Assembly: GCF_003258365.1 (NCBI RefSeq)
Contig: NZ_QHKM01000001.1
Span: 1,364,001-1,428,000, forward strand
Origin: Hymenobacter edaphi
GTDB taxonomy: Bacteria; Bacteroidota; Bacteroidia; Cytophagales; Hymenobacteraceae
DNA: 64,000 nucleotides
Direction: 5' to 3'
The position numbers and the translations under genes are program-made. Positions 53,943 through 62,101 of the stretch are shown here, in pieces; within the stretch, counting starts at the first letter, position 1; every line of letters begins with the position of its first letter. The notes beneath the pieces were generated by a model. It had not been told where the DNA came from, did not search any database, and saw nothing but the letters and a program-made list of their open reading frames with translations.

Positions 53943-54725
53943 ATGAAACACATCCTCAAAGTATTCAAGATTGGCGGCGGCATCCTCGACGACGAGGCGC
54001 AGCTGCTCGCATTCGTGCGCGAGTTCAGCCGGGTAGCGGGCCGCAAAATCCTGGTGCACGGCGGCGGCAAGGGCGCCAGCCAGATGCTGCAGGATCTGGG
54101 CATTCAGCCCCAGATGGTGCAGGGCCGCCGCATCACCGACGCGGCCACGCTGGACGTGGTGACCATGTTCTACGCCGGCAAAACCAACAAGCAGCTGGTG
54201 GCCGCCCTGCAGGCCGCCGGCACCAACGCCCTGGGCCTCAGCGGCGCCGACGGCAACGTTATCCGCGCCGTCAAGCGCCCGGTCAGGGACATCGACTACG
54301 GCTTCGTGGGCGACCTGCCCGCGGGTAGCGTCGACACCGGCCTGCTGGGCACGCTGCTGGAAGCCGGCCTCGCGCCGGTGCTCTGCGCCATCACCCACGA
54401 CGGCCGGGGCCAGCTGCTGAACACCAACGCCGACACCATTGCCAGCACCGTAGCCCGAGCCCTGGCGGCGCAGTACGAGGTGGAGCTGCACTTCTGCTTC
54501 GAGAAGGACGGCGTGCTGGCCGACATCCACGACGAAGCTTCGGTGATTCCGCAGATTGAGCCGGGGCAGTACCAGCAGCTTAAGGCCGCGGGCGTCATTG
54601 CGGCAGGCATGATTCCGAAGCTCGACAACGCCTTTGCGGCCCTGGAAGCCGGGGTGGAAAAAGTGGTTATCGAACACGCGCTGAAGATTAACGCGCCCGT
54701 CAAGACCGTGCTATGCCGGAGCTAA
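53943..54725 (+). CDS. argB: N-acylglutamate kinase
   Basis: 260 residues, normal size. It phosphorylates N-acylglutamate with ATP. F-K-I-G-G-G-I-L-D-D and L-V-H-G-G-G-K-G-A-S are the phosphate-binding glycine loops; Q-G-R-R-I-T-D follows, and T-N-A-D-T-I-A-S and the C-terminal G-M-I-P-K-L-D-N-A are standard. The N-terminal extension that allows arginine inhibition in some homologues is absent, so feedback inhibition is unlikely, though this is inference. ATG at 53943. It overlaps argE by 13 bp and is divergent from the rest of the cluster. Confidence 0.95.
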   Translation: MKHILKVFKIGGGILDDEAQLLAFVREFSRVAGRKILVHGGGKGASQMLQDLGIQPQMVQGRRITDAATLDVVTMFYAGKTNKQLVAALQAAGTNALGLSGADGNVIRAVKRPVRDIDYGFVGDLPAGSVDTGLLGTLLEAGLAPVLCAITHDGRGQLLNTNADTIASTVARALAAQYEVELHFCFEKDGVLADIHDEASVIPQIEPGQYQQLKAAGVIAAGMIPKLDNAFAALEAGVEKVVIEHALKINAPVKTVLCRS

Positions 54726-55783
54726 CCGCTGCTTTAGGCGACGCGGCCATCGGGCTGCTGATTCAGCTGATTCGCACGCCTTCCTACTCGCGGGAGGAGG
54801 CGCAAACGGCCGCGCTGCTGGTAGATTTTCTGCGCCGGCACGGCGCCGAGCCGCAGCGCGCCGGCCACAACGTGTGGGCCCGAAGCCAGCACTTCGATCC
54901 GGCCAAGCCCACCATCCTGCTCAACTCCCACCACGACACGGTGAAGGCCGGTGCTTCCTGGACTTACGACCCGTTCGGGGCCGTGGTGGAGGGCGACCGG
55001 CTCACCGGCCTGGGCAGCAACGATGCTGGCGCCTCGGCCGTGAGCTTGCTGGCGACGTTTCTGCACTTTCACCAACGCCAGGATCTGGCCTATAACCTCG
55101 TCTGCGCCATCACGGCTGAAGAGGAAATATCGGGCGCGGGCGGCATCCGCAGCGTACTGCCGCTACTGCCCCCTATTGCCCTGGGCCTCGTGGGCGAGCC
55201 GACGCAGATGGACTTGGCCGTGGCCGAAAAAGGCCTGGTGGTGCTCGACTGCACCGCCCACGGCCGCACCGGCCACGCGGCCCGCAACGAGGGCGAAAAT
55301 GCCCTCTACAAAGCCCTGGACGATATCAACTGGATTCGCGGCTATCAATTTCCGGACGTCTCGCCCCTGCTCGGCCCGGTGAAAATGACCGTAACGCAGA
55401 TTCAGGCCGGCTCCCAGCACAACGTGGTGCCCGACCGCTGCCTCTTCGTGGTGGACGTGCGCACAAACGAGTGCTACTCCAACGAGCAGGTGGTGGCTCT
55501 GGTGCAGCAGCATATCAGTGCCGAAGTCAAGCCCCGCTCCACCCACCTGAACTCCTCGCGCATTGCCTTGGAGCACCCGCTGGTGCAGCGCGGCCGGGCG
55601 CTGGGCCGCCGCACGTTCGGCTCCGCCACGCTGTCGGATCAATCGATGATGCCCTTCGACACCGTGAAAGTGGGCCCCGGCGACTCGGCCCGCTCCCACA
55701 CCCCCGACGAGTACATCCTGCTCAGCGAAATCCGCGGCGGCATTCAAGGCTACATTGAGCTGCTCGACGGCCTGGTGCTGTAG
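54713..55783 (+). CDS. argE: M20-family deacylase (ArgE type)
   Basis: 356 residues. A metal-dependent deacylase that would release ornithine or citrulline from its N-acyl form. Metal ligands are seen as S-H-H-D-T-V (His73, Asp75), S-N-D (Asp104), and E-E-E (136-138), with G-E-P later and the dimerisation domain at about 165-275. With ArgF' in this organism the likely substrate is N-acylcitrulline. The start overlaps argB by 13 bp, so translation is coupled. DapE-like use is possible from sequence alone; the operon supports arginine. Confidence 0.9.
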   Translation: MPELTAALGDAAIGLLIQLIRTPSYSREEAQTAALLVDFLRRHGAEPQRAGHNVWARSQHFDPAKPTILLNSHHDTVKAGASWTYDPFGAVVEGDRLTGLGSNDAGASAVSLLATFLHFHQRQDLAYNLVCAITAEEEISGAGGIRSVLPLLPPIALGLVGEPTQMDLAVAEKGLVVLDCTAHGRTGHAARNEGENALYKALDDINWIRGYQFPDVSPLLGPVKMTVTQIQAGSQHNVVPDRCLFVVDVRTNECYSNEQVVALVQQHISAEVKPRSTHLNSSRIALEHPLVQRGRALGRRTFGSATLSDQSMMPFDTVKVGPGDSARSHTPDEYILLSEIRGGIQGYIELLDGLVL

Positions 55784-55836
55784 CGCGGGCTTCAGCCCGC
55801 GTCCGCCCGAACGATATTGTTCCGCGCTACGCCTCA

Positions 55837-56301
55837 TCAGGCCTGCTCCAGCGCGGCAATGTCGATTTTGTGCATCCGCAGCATGGCCTGCATGCGGCGC
55901 TCGGCCTGCTCGGGGGTGTCGCCGCGCATCAGCGCGCCCATGTTGGCCGGCATGATCTGCCACGACACGCCGAACCGGTCCTGCAGCCAGCCGCACTGGT
56001 CTGGCCGGCCGCCGTCGGCCGTCAGCGCGGCCCACAGCCGGTCGATTTCGGCCTGGTTCTCACAGGCCACCGACAGCGACATGCCTTCGGTGAAAGTGAA
56101 ATGCGGGCCGCCGTTCAGGGCCACGTACTGCTGGCCCGCCAGGCTGAATTCCACGGTCATTACCTGCCCCGCGGGCATGGGGCCAGCGGCGGGGTAACGG
56201 GTGACGCGGGTAATGGCTGAGTCCGGGAACAGACTGGTGTAAAGCCGCGCGGCGTCCTCGGCCTGGTCGTTGTAGGTAAGAAAAGTGGTGATTTTCTGCA
56301 T
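55837..56301 (-). CDS. VOC-family protein (PhnB-like)
   Basis: 154 residues of the PhnB or 3-demethylubiquinone-methyltransferase-like branch of the vicinal oxygen chelate fold. Seen: F-L-T-Y-N-D-Q-A-E-D-A-A start, G-Q-V-M-T-V-E-F-S-L and G-W-L-Q-D-R-F-G-V-S-W-Q-I, the conserved centre. These proteins are metal-binding or resistance-like with unclear substrates. It interrupts the plus-strand arginine genes on the opposite strand and has no evident link to them. ATG at 56299-56301. Confidence 0.88.
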   Translation of the reverse strand: MQKITTFLTYNDQAEDAARLYTSLFPDSAITRVTRYPAAGPMPAGQVMTVEFSLAGQQYVALNGGPHFTFTEGMSLSVACENQAEIDRLWAALTADGGRPDQCGWLQDRFGVSWQIMPANMGALMRGDTPEQAERRMQAMLRMHKIDIAALEQA

Positions 56302-56465
56302 GGGGGCGGGCGCTTGGTGTCGGCTCAAAAGTAGCGGCCGGGCGTAGCCGTGACCCGGGCCGTCTGCGTCAACTTCCGGGGCATTTGCGACCAAGCCCGC
56401 CCCCTCTCGCCGCGTCCACCGCGGGCAAAGCCCCGCCGCATCGTCCGCTCGTCGCCGCCGTGCGC

Positions 56466-56473
56466 TACTTTTG
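56466..56473 (+). promoter_or_regulatory. argH -7 promoter box, probably leaderless transcript
   Basis: TACTTTTG fits TAnnTTTG and ends 5 bp before the argH ATG (56479), so transcription would start at or next to the start codon. A -33 box is not clear. Confidence 0.55.
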
Positions 56474-56478
56474 CGCCC

Positions 56479-57783
56479 ATGAAGATTTGGGACAAAGGCA
56501 TTGCCGTCGATAAGAAAATCGAGCAGTTCACCGTGGGGCGCGACCGGGAGCTGGATATGTACCTGGCGCAGTTCGACGTGCAGGCGTCGCGGGCGCAGGC
56601 CCGCATGCTGGCGCAGGTCGGGCTGATTTCAGCCGCCGAAAACGAGCAGCTGCAGCAGGGCCTCGCGGAGCTGGCCGCGCAGATCGAGGCGGGCACGTTT
56701 ATTATCGAGGAAAGCTTTGAGGATGTCCACTCCAAAATCGAGTATTACCTGACGGAGAAGTTTGGTGACGCGGGCAAGAAAATTCACACCGCCCGCTCCC
56801 GCAACGACCAGGTGCTGACGGCCATTCAGCTGTTTCTGAAAGACTACACCGAACGCGCCGCCGCCCAAATCCTGCAGCTGGTGGACGTGTTGCTGCGCAA
56901 GGCCGAGCAGCACCAGGCCGACCTGATGCCCGGCTACACGCACTTTCAGGCCGCCATGCCCAGCTCGTTCGGGCTGTGGTTTTCGGCCTACGCCGAGCAT
57001 TTGCTGCTGGACCTGGCCTTGTTCGAGGCCGCCCACACCGTGGCCGACCAGAACCCGCTGGGCTCGGGTGCCGGCTTCGGCTCCTCCTTCCCCATCGACC
57101 GGGCCCAGACCACCCACGACATCGGCTTCGGCAGCCTGGCGGTGAGCAGCGTGGGCGCCCAGATGCTGCGCGGCAAAACCGAGAAGACGGTGGCCTTTGC
57201 CCTGGCCGGCGCCGCCGCTACCCTCTCGAAGATGGCCTACGACCTGGTGCTCTACAACTCCCAGGACCTGGCCTTCGTGGAGCTGCCGGCGGCCTTCACC
57301 ACGGGCAGCAGCATCATGCCGCACAAGAAAAACCCGGACGTGTTCGAGCTGATCCGGGCCCGTTGCAATGCCCTGCAGGGCGTGCCCAACACCCTCATCC
57401 TGGCCACCAATAATCTGCCCTCGGGCTACCACCGCGACTTCCAGATCCTGAAGGAGCTGCTGTTCGAGCCGCTGACGCAATTTCTCGATATTCTCGACAT
57501 CGTGCTCTTTGCCCTGCCCGAGCTGAAGATCAAGCCCAATCTGGTAGAGCAGGCCAAGTACGACGCCATTTTCACCGTCGAAAACATCAACCAGCTGATT
57601 CAGGCCGGTGTACCCTTCCGCGAGGCCTACAAGCAGGTGGGCCGCGCCGTGGAAGACGGCAGCTACCAGCCCCACCGCGACTTTCAGACCACGCACCTGG
57701 GCAGCGTGCACAACCTGGGTCTGGCCGACATCCGGGCGAAAGTGGCGCAGTTCCGGCAGCGCAGCAGGCTGCTGCCCGGCTAG
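56479..57783 (+). CDS. argH: Argininosuccinate lyase
   Basis: 434 residues. It splits argininosuccinate into arginine and fumarate. The signature G-S-S-I-M-P-H-K-K-N-P-D (about 276-287) holds the catalytic Ser; H-T-A-R-S-R-N-D-Q and the H-F-Q-A-A-M-P region are standard for the fumarase/aspartase superfamily. ATG at 56479, almost on top of its promoter. It is separated from argE by the minus-strand VOC gene, so it has its own promoter. A strong stem-loop follows. Confidence 0.96.
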   Translation: MKIWDKGIAVDKKIEQFTVGRDRELDMYLAQFDVQASRAQARMLAQVGLISAAENEQLQQGLAELAAQIEAGTFIIEESFEDVHSKIEYYLTEKFGDAGKKIHTARSRNDQVLTAIQLFLKDYTERAAAQILQLVDVLLRKAEQHQADLMPGYTHFQAAMPSSFGLWFSAYAEHLLLDLALFEAAHTVADQNPLGSGAGFGSSFPIDRAQTTHDIGFGSLAVSSVGAQMLRGKTEKTVAFALAGAAATLSKMAYDLVLYNSQDLAFVELPAAFTTGSSIMPHKKNPDVFELIRARCNALQGVPNTLILATNNLPSGYHRDFQILKELLFEPLTQFLDILDIVLFALPELKIKPNLVEQAKYDAIFTVENINQLIQAGVPFREAYKQVGRAVEDGSYQPHRDFQTTHLGSVHNLGLADIRAKVAQFRQRSRLLPG

Positions 57784-57840
57784 CCTGGCCGCCGGCCCCG
57801 GTTTTCCGCAATCCTTTGTGGCGGGGCCCCAACAGCCCGA

Positions 57841-57885
57841 CCCAACAACAAACCCCGGCCAGATTGGCCGGGGTTTGTTGTTGGG
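57841..57885 (+). terminator. Stem-loop after argH
   Basis: A perfect 20-bp stem (CCCAACAACAAACCCCGGCC with its complement) with loop AGATT. No T-run follows directly; termination or 3'-end protection is likely. Confidence 0.8.
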
Positions 57886-58079
57886 CAAAACCGGTATTCC
57901 AGCCCGTCAGCGCCACTTCGGCCGATATATCAGCACAAAAAAACCACGCAACTTTAAAAAAATTTTCATTACGAAATCAACTTATAGCCAGGCGCTTATA
58001 TTCTACTTCAGCACTGGTGAGTGGATACTCACAAAAAAAAGTAAGCTAACACTTACTTGGATCTGCAATCCTTTGCGTA

Positions 58080-58260
58080 ATATTGCTCTCACTAACGGGC
58101 AATGACTCCCACTAGTTGCTAGTTAGCTTACTACCACGTTCTGTTCTACCGGCTGTTGTCCCACCCCAGCCGGAACCCTTTCGAGAATCAGCTCCCAAGC
58201 TGACTTATCGAGCCCCAAGACCGGCCGATTCGGAAACCCCGAGTCGGCCGGTCGTTTTTT
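58080..58260 (+). ncRNA. Candidate structured RNA ending in a terminator
   Basis: No gene fits between 57886 and 58432, yet a terminator stands at 58219-58260 with nothing upstream to terminate except this stretch. Before it lie two more hairpins: CCGGCTG/CAGCCGG (near 58148-58172) and TCAGCT/AGCTGA (near 58190-58205). The preceding 57930-58080 is AT-rich and contains GTAAGCTAACACTTAC and CCTTTGCGTAATATTG, which could be a promoter. No match to 6S, tmRNA, SRP or RNase P RNA was recognised. Boundaries are approximate. Confidence 0.35.
58219..58260 (+). terminator. Rho-independent terminator without an upstream gene
   Basis: GACCGGCCGATTCGG pairs with CCGAGTCGGCCGGTC (one G-T pair) and is followed by TTTTTT. 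Confidence 0.85.
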
Positions 58261-58432
58261 GTATTGGGGCGGCCCGCTTTCCGGCGGGCGTCCAAGGCTG
58301 CTGACTTGTGGGAAGGGCACCGTAAAAAAATCGCGCAACGAACCGCATAATGGGTGAACTTGCGGCGTTTTGGCCATATTTGGCCGCCAATAACCCAGCG
58401 CGTCGGTTTTTTCGGCCGTACCACCAGCCTCC

Positions 58433-58969
58433 ATGTCTACAGTCAACCGCAAACAGCACATCGCTCAGGTAGCCTTGCAGCTCTTTGGGGAGAAAGGCTT
58501 CGAAAACGCCTCCACGCAGCAGATTGCTAAAGCAGCCGGCGTTTCGGAAGCCCTTATTTTCAAGCACTTCGGCTCCAAAGATCAACTGCTCGACTTCGTC
58601 ATTCGCAGCGGCTACAAGCGCATCATCGAGGAAAACCGCGGCTGGCTTTCCGAACAGGACCCGCTCACGTTCATCCACGCCGTCATCGATCTGCCGGTGA
58701 AGCTGGTGCAGACCGAGCCGCATTTCTGGAAGCTGCAGTACCGTCTGGCCAACGTGGAATCGGCGCGGCAGCAGCACGAGCGGTTTATGCAGCCGGTACC
58801 GGCCCTGCTGGAAAAGGCCTTCAAGGCCCTCGGCTACGACGAACCGGAAAAAGAATCCAGCCTGCTGCTGCTGCTCGTGGAAGCCCTCTGGAAAATCGAG
58901 GCCAACAAGACCGACGAGCACGTACGCGACATGCTCGACTTCATCAAGCGCAAGTACCAGCCGCAGTAG
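58433..58969 (+). CDS. TetR-family transcriptional regulator
   Basis: 178 residues. The N-terminal helix-turn-helix is standard: A-L-Q-L-F-G-E-K-G-F-E-N-A-S-T-Q-Q-I-A-K-A-A-G-V with L-I-F-K-H-F-G-S-K-D in the recognition helix region (residues 12-55). The C-terminal ligand domain has no recognised specificity. It is convergent with the antiporter gene, sharing a terminator, so the regulated gene is not evident from position. A TetR protein normally represses its own or a neighbouring promoter and responds to a small molecule. Confidence 0.92.
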   Translation: MSTVNRKQHIAQVALQLFGEKGFENASTQQIAKAAGVSEALIFKHFGSKDQLLDFVIRSGYKRIIEENRGWLSEQDPLTFIHAVIDLPVKLVQTEPHFWKLQYRLANVESARQQHERFMQPVPALLEKAFKALGYDEPEKESSLLLLLVEALWKIEANKTDEHVRDMLDFIKRKYQPQ

Positions 58970-58986
58970 GTTCCTGGCGGCTACCA

Positions 58987-59041
58987 ACGCCAAAAACGCC
59001 CCACGCAGCCGAGTACAACGGCTGCGCGGGGCGTTTGGCGT
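58987..59041. terminator. Bidirectional terminator
   Basis: A long stem (ACGCC-A4-CGCCCCACGCAGCCG with its near complement) with a short loop lies between the convergent tetR and antiporter genes. Confidence 0.88.
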
Positions 59042-59052
59042 CTCTGCGCGGA

Positions 59053-60249
59053 TCAGTACTCCCCGATCTGCGGCTGCGCCTTGCTGGGCAGCTGCAGCCC
59101 GACGAGCATGAGTACGCCGGTGAGCAGAATGACCACGAAAAGGATGTTTTCGCTGACTTCGCCGATGAGGTGCTTGGCCGGAATGCTGTAGAACAGCAGG
59201 ATGGTAATCAGCCCCTTGGGCGCAATGAACACCTCCGGAATGAGGCTGGTGCGGGCCACGTAGCGCAGGTAGAAATAGCGGATGCCGGTGAGCACGGCCA
59301 CGATGAGCACGCCCTGCAGCAGCAGGCGCGCGTCGAGGATGCCGCTGAGCGAAATGGAGTAGCCGAAGAGCAGGAAGAAGAACGTGCGGATCAGGAAAGC
59401 CGATTCGGCGGTGATGCTCTGCAGCTGGTGCAGCTCGTCCTGCAGGCGCTCCAGCTGAAACCAGCGCCGCAGCGGGCCGCGCAGAAACTGGTCGGCGTTC
59501 TTCACCACGAGGCCGAACACGAGCACCACCAGCAGCGAGGAGAGGTGCAGCTTCTTGGCCAGGGAGTAAATCAGGATCAGGAAAGCCAGGATCAGGAAAA
59601 ACTTGACGTGCAGGCGCAACCGGTCGAGCAGAAAGGCCAGCACGGCGGTGGCCAGCACCGACACGACGAGGATGGCCAGCAGGTCGCGGCTGAAAGTGAG
59701 GGCCGACATGCCGCGGGCGAAGTTGTCCTGGGCCACGAAGTTGAAGAACATGATGCCCAGGATGTCGGAAAACGTGCTTTCGTACACGATAAACTCCTGC
59801 TTTTCGCCCCCCAGGCCGGCCACGCTCGGAATGGCCACCGCCGAGCTGATGACGGCCAGCGGCACGGCGTTGAGCAGGCAGCTCTGAAACGGTACCGTAG
59901 GCCCCAGGTACCACTGCAGCAGCCCGCCGATGGCGTAGGCCTGGCCCAGCAGCATCAGGGCGGCGGCGGCGAAGGCGCGGCGCACCAGCGGGCCCTTGTC
60001 GCGGCTGATTTTCAGGTTCAACGACTCCTCCAGCACAATCATGATCAGCCCCACAATGCCGAGCAGCTCCAGCGTGACGCGCGGCAGCACCACGGTGGCG
60101 TCGGCGTAGTCGACGGCCTGCTTGATGGCAATGCCGGTGAGCAGCAGCATGAGCACGGAGGGCACTTTGGTAGCCCGCGCCACGATGTCGAAGAGGTACG
60201 AGAGAATAACGGCGATGCTCAGGTAAATCAAGATGGAGTAAGGTCCCAT
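59053..60249 (-). CDS. Cation/proton antiporter (CPA family)
   Basis: 398 residues with about 11-12 hydrophobic helices and no C-terminal regulatory domain. L-M-L-L-L-T-G-I-A-I-K-Q-A and I-M-I-V-L-E-E-S-L-N-L-K are in the region that carries the ion-binding acidic residues; S-S-A-V-A-I-P-S-V and Y-E-S-T-F-S-D-I-L-G follow the pattern of helix 5-6 of CPA transporters, with Asp in S-D-I-L-G as candidate transport residue. It should exchange Na+ or K+ for H+ at the inner membrane. ATG at 60247-60249; divergent from the flavoprotein gene. Confidence 0.88.
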   Translation of the reverse strand: MGPYSILIYLSIAVILSYLFDIVARATKVPSVLMLLLTGIAIKQAVDYADATVVLPRVTLELLGIVGLIMIVLEESLNLKISRDKGPLVRRAFAAAALMLLGQAYAIGGLLQWYLGPTVPFQSCLLNAVPLAVISSAVAIPSVAGLGGEKQEFIVYESTFSDILGIMFFNFVAQDNFARGMSALTFSRDLLAILVVSVLATAVLAFLLDRLRLHVKFFLILAFLILIYSLAKKLHLSSLLVVLVFGLVVKNADQFLRGPLRRWFQLERLQDELHQLQSITAESAFLIRTFFFLLFGYSISLSGILDARLLLQGVLIVAVLTGIRYFYLRYVARTSLIPEVFIAPKGLITILLFYSIPAKHLIGEVSENILFVVILLTGVLMLVGLQLPSKAQPQIGEY

Positions 60250-60307
60250 GCAAGCAACATACGCAACCCAGCCGGAACGCGCTGCCCGCGGCCGGCGGCG
60301 GCGTGCT

Positions 60308-60315
60308 TACTTTTG
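60308..60315 (+). promoter_or_regulatory. -7 promoter box of the flavoprotein gene
   Basis: TACTTTTG matches TAnnTTTG and lies 49 bp before the ATG at 60365. A -33 box was not resolved. Confidence 0.5.
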
Positions 60316-60364
60316 CGGCCTGGCTGCCGACTTTTCAGGCCGCGCCTGCCGATTGCCTTCACCC

Positions 60365-61591
60365 ATGCACCACCCTACCGTAGCCATCATCGGCGGCGGG
60401 CCCGCGGGCCTGCTGGCGGCCCAGCATTTGGCCGAGGCCGGCGTGCCGGGCGTGGCCGTGTACGAGGCCCGGGCCACGCCGGGGCGCAAGTTTCTGGTGG
60501 CCGGGCACGGCGGCTTCAACCTCACCAACGGGGAGCCGGTGGCCGACTTTGGGCCGCGCTACGGCGGCCACCAGGCCGAGTTTGAGCAGTTCCTGGCCGC
60601 GTTCGGGCCAGCGGACCTGCGCCGCTGGGCCACCGAGCTGGGCATCACGACCTACGTGGGCAGCAGCGGGCGCGTGTTTCCGACGGAGGAGCACAAGCCG
60701 GCCCAGCTGCTGCGCGCCTGGCTGCAGCGGCTGGCCGCGCTGGGCGTGGCGGTGCACCCGCGGCAGCGCTGGCTGGGCTTCAGCGGCCCCCGCGGCCTGC
60801 GCCTGCGCGACGAGCCCAGCGGGGCAGAATACGAGCTGCGGCCCCGGGCCACGCTGCTGGCCCTGGGCGGGGCCAGCTGGGCTAAAACCGGCTCCGACGG
60901 CCGCTGGGCCGCCGTGCTCACGCGGGAAGCGGGCGTGCCCGTCGTGCCCTTCGAGCCCAGCAACTGTGGGGCGGAAGTGGCCTGGTCGGCTTTCTTGCGG
61001 GAAAAAGTGGGCCGCGCCCCGCTCAAGAACGTGGCCCTGCGCTGCGGCGACGCGCAGGTGCGCGGCGAAATCCTGCTCACGGACTACGGCCTGGAAGGCA
61101 CGCCGGTGTACGCCCTCACGCCCGCCATCCGCCGGGCGCTGGGGGCCGGCGTGCCGGCCCCGCTCCTGCTCAACCTCAAGCCCGACCTGCCACCCGCAGA
61201 AGTGTTACGGCGCCTGCAGCAGCCCCGCCGCGGCCGCTCCCTGCCCGAGCACCTGCGGCAGACGCTGCGCCTGGGGCCGCCGGTGCCCACGCTGCTACGC
61301 GAGCTGGCGCCCGCCGCGGCCCTGGCCGAGCCGGCGCCGCTGGCCGCGCTGCTGCAGGCCCTGCCGCTGCCCGTCACCGGCCTGCGGCCGCTGGACGAAG
61401 CCATCAGCACGGCGGGCGGGGTGCCGTTTGCCGAGGTCGACGGGTGGCTGATGCTGCGGCGGCGGCCGGGCACCTTCGTGGCGGGCGAAATGCTGGACTG
61501 GGAGGCGCCTACGGGCGGCTACCTGCTGCAGGGCTGCTTCAGCACGGGGGCCTGGGCGGCGCGGGGCATCGAACAGTGGCTGCGGGGCTGA
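60365..61591 (+). CDS. FAD-dependent oxidoreductase of the HI0933/BaiN family
   Basis: 408 residues. The FAD-binding Rossmann motif is I-I-G-G-G-P-A-G-L-L-A (residues 8-18), followed by R-K-F-L-V-A-G-H-G-G-F-N-L-T-N, the signature of the HI0933-like group, and a C-terminal G-E-M-L-D-W-E-A-P-T-G-G-Y-L-L-Q. The length and motif order fit the PA4327-type subgroup. The reaction is unknown; relatives bind FAD tightly and include bile-acid reductases in gut bacteria. ATG at 60365. It is divergent from the antiporter gene. Confidence 0.9.
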   Translation: MHHPTVAIIGGGPAGLLAAQHLAEAGVPGVAVYEARATPGRKFLVAGHGGFNLTNGEPVADFGPRYGGHQAEFEQFLAAFGPADLRRWATELGITTYVGSSGRVFPTEEHKPAQLLRAWLQRLAALGVAVHPRQRWLGFSGPRGLRLRDEPSGAEYELRPRATLLALGGASWAKTGSDGRWAAVLTREAGVPVVPFEPSNCGAEVAWSAFLREKVGRAPLKNVALRCGDAQVRGEILLTDYGLEGTPVYALTPAIRRALGAGVPAPLLLNLKPDLPPAEVLRRLQQPRRGRSLPEHLRQTLRLGPPVPTLLRELAPAAALAEPAPLAALLQALPLPVTGLRPLDEAISTAGGVPFAEVDGWLMLRRRPGTFVAGEMLDWEAPTGGYLLQGCFSTGAWAARGIEQWLRG

Positions 61592-61623
61592 GCGGCCCAC
61601 CGGACTCCGGCTTGGTCAACCGG

Positions 61624-61878
61624 TTACTCGTGCGGCTCGACTTCGTGCGCTTCGGCTTCGGCCAGGATGCGCCGGGCTTCCTGCAGCAGGCGGTAGCCGG
61701 GGCTGCGCTGCTCGCGCCAGAGCAGGGCCAGCAGCACCACGAAGGAGAGGCCGGGCAGCGTCAGGCCGAGGGCAAACCACAGCCAGAATGATCGTTCGTA
61801 GCTGTACGCGCAGTAGCCGGTGACCAGCGGCAGCCACAGCAACGCGCAAAGCGCCCCAACCATCAGATCAAACAGCAT
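61624..61878 (-). CDS. Small two-helix membrane protein
   Basis: 84 residues with two hydrophobic helices (M-V-G-A-L-C-A-L-L-W-L-P-L-V and F-A-L-G-L-T-L-P-G-L-S-F-V-V-L-L-A-L) and a charged, Glu-rich tail (A-E-A-E-A-H-E-V-E-P-H-E). No family recognised. It is convergent with the flavoprotein gene and divergent from the DAC-fold gene. The homogeneous helical pattern and the start at 61878 support a real gene. Confidence 0.55.
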   Translation of the reverse strand: MLFDLMVGALCALLWLPLVTGYCAYSYERSFWLWFALGLTLPGLSFVVLLALLWREQRSPGYRLLQEARRILAEAEAHEVEPHE

Positions 61879-62101
61879 AGAACCCGGTAGAGCATCAGCT
61901 CTTTAGTCTAAGGTACGACGGCCGCCGCCCCGACGCAAGCCCGGCCGGCGCCGCAGGCTGCGGGCGGGCCGCGGGGCGGCAAAAAAAAAGAGCCGCCGCC
62001 CCGGGTTCGGGGCCGGTATGTACCTTCCGGCGCGGCTTTGCCGTATGGAAAGCCCGACAACCGGCGGTCCTCCCTAGGCCGGCGGGCCTCTTCTGCTCCG
62101 C

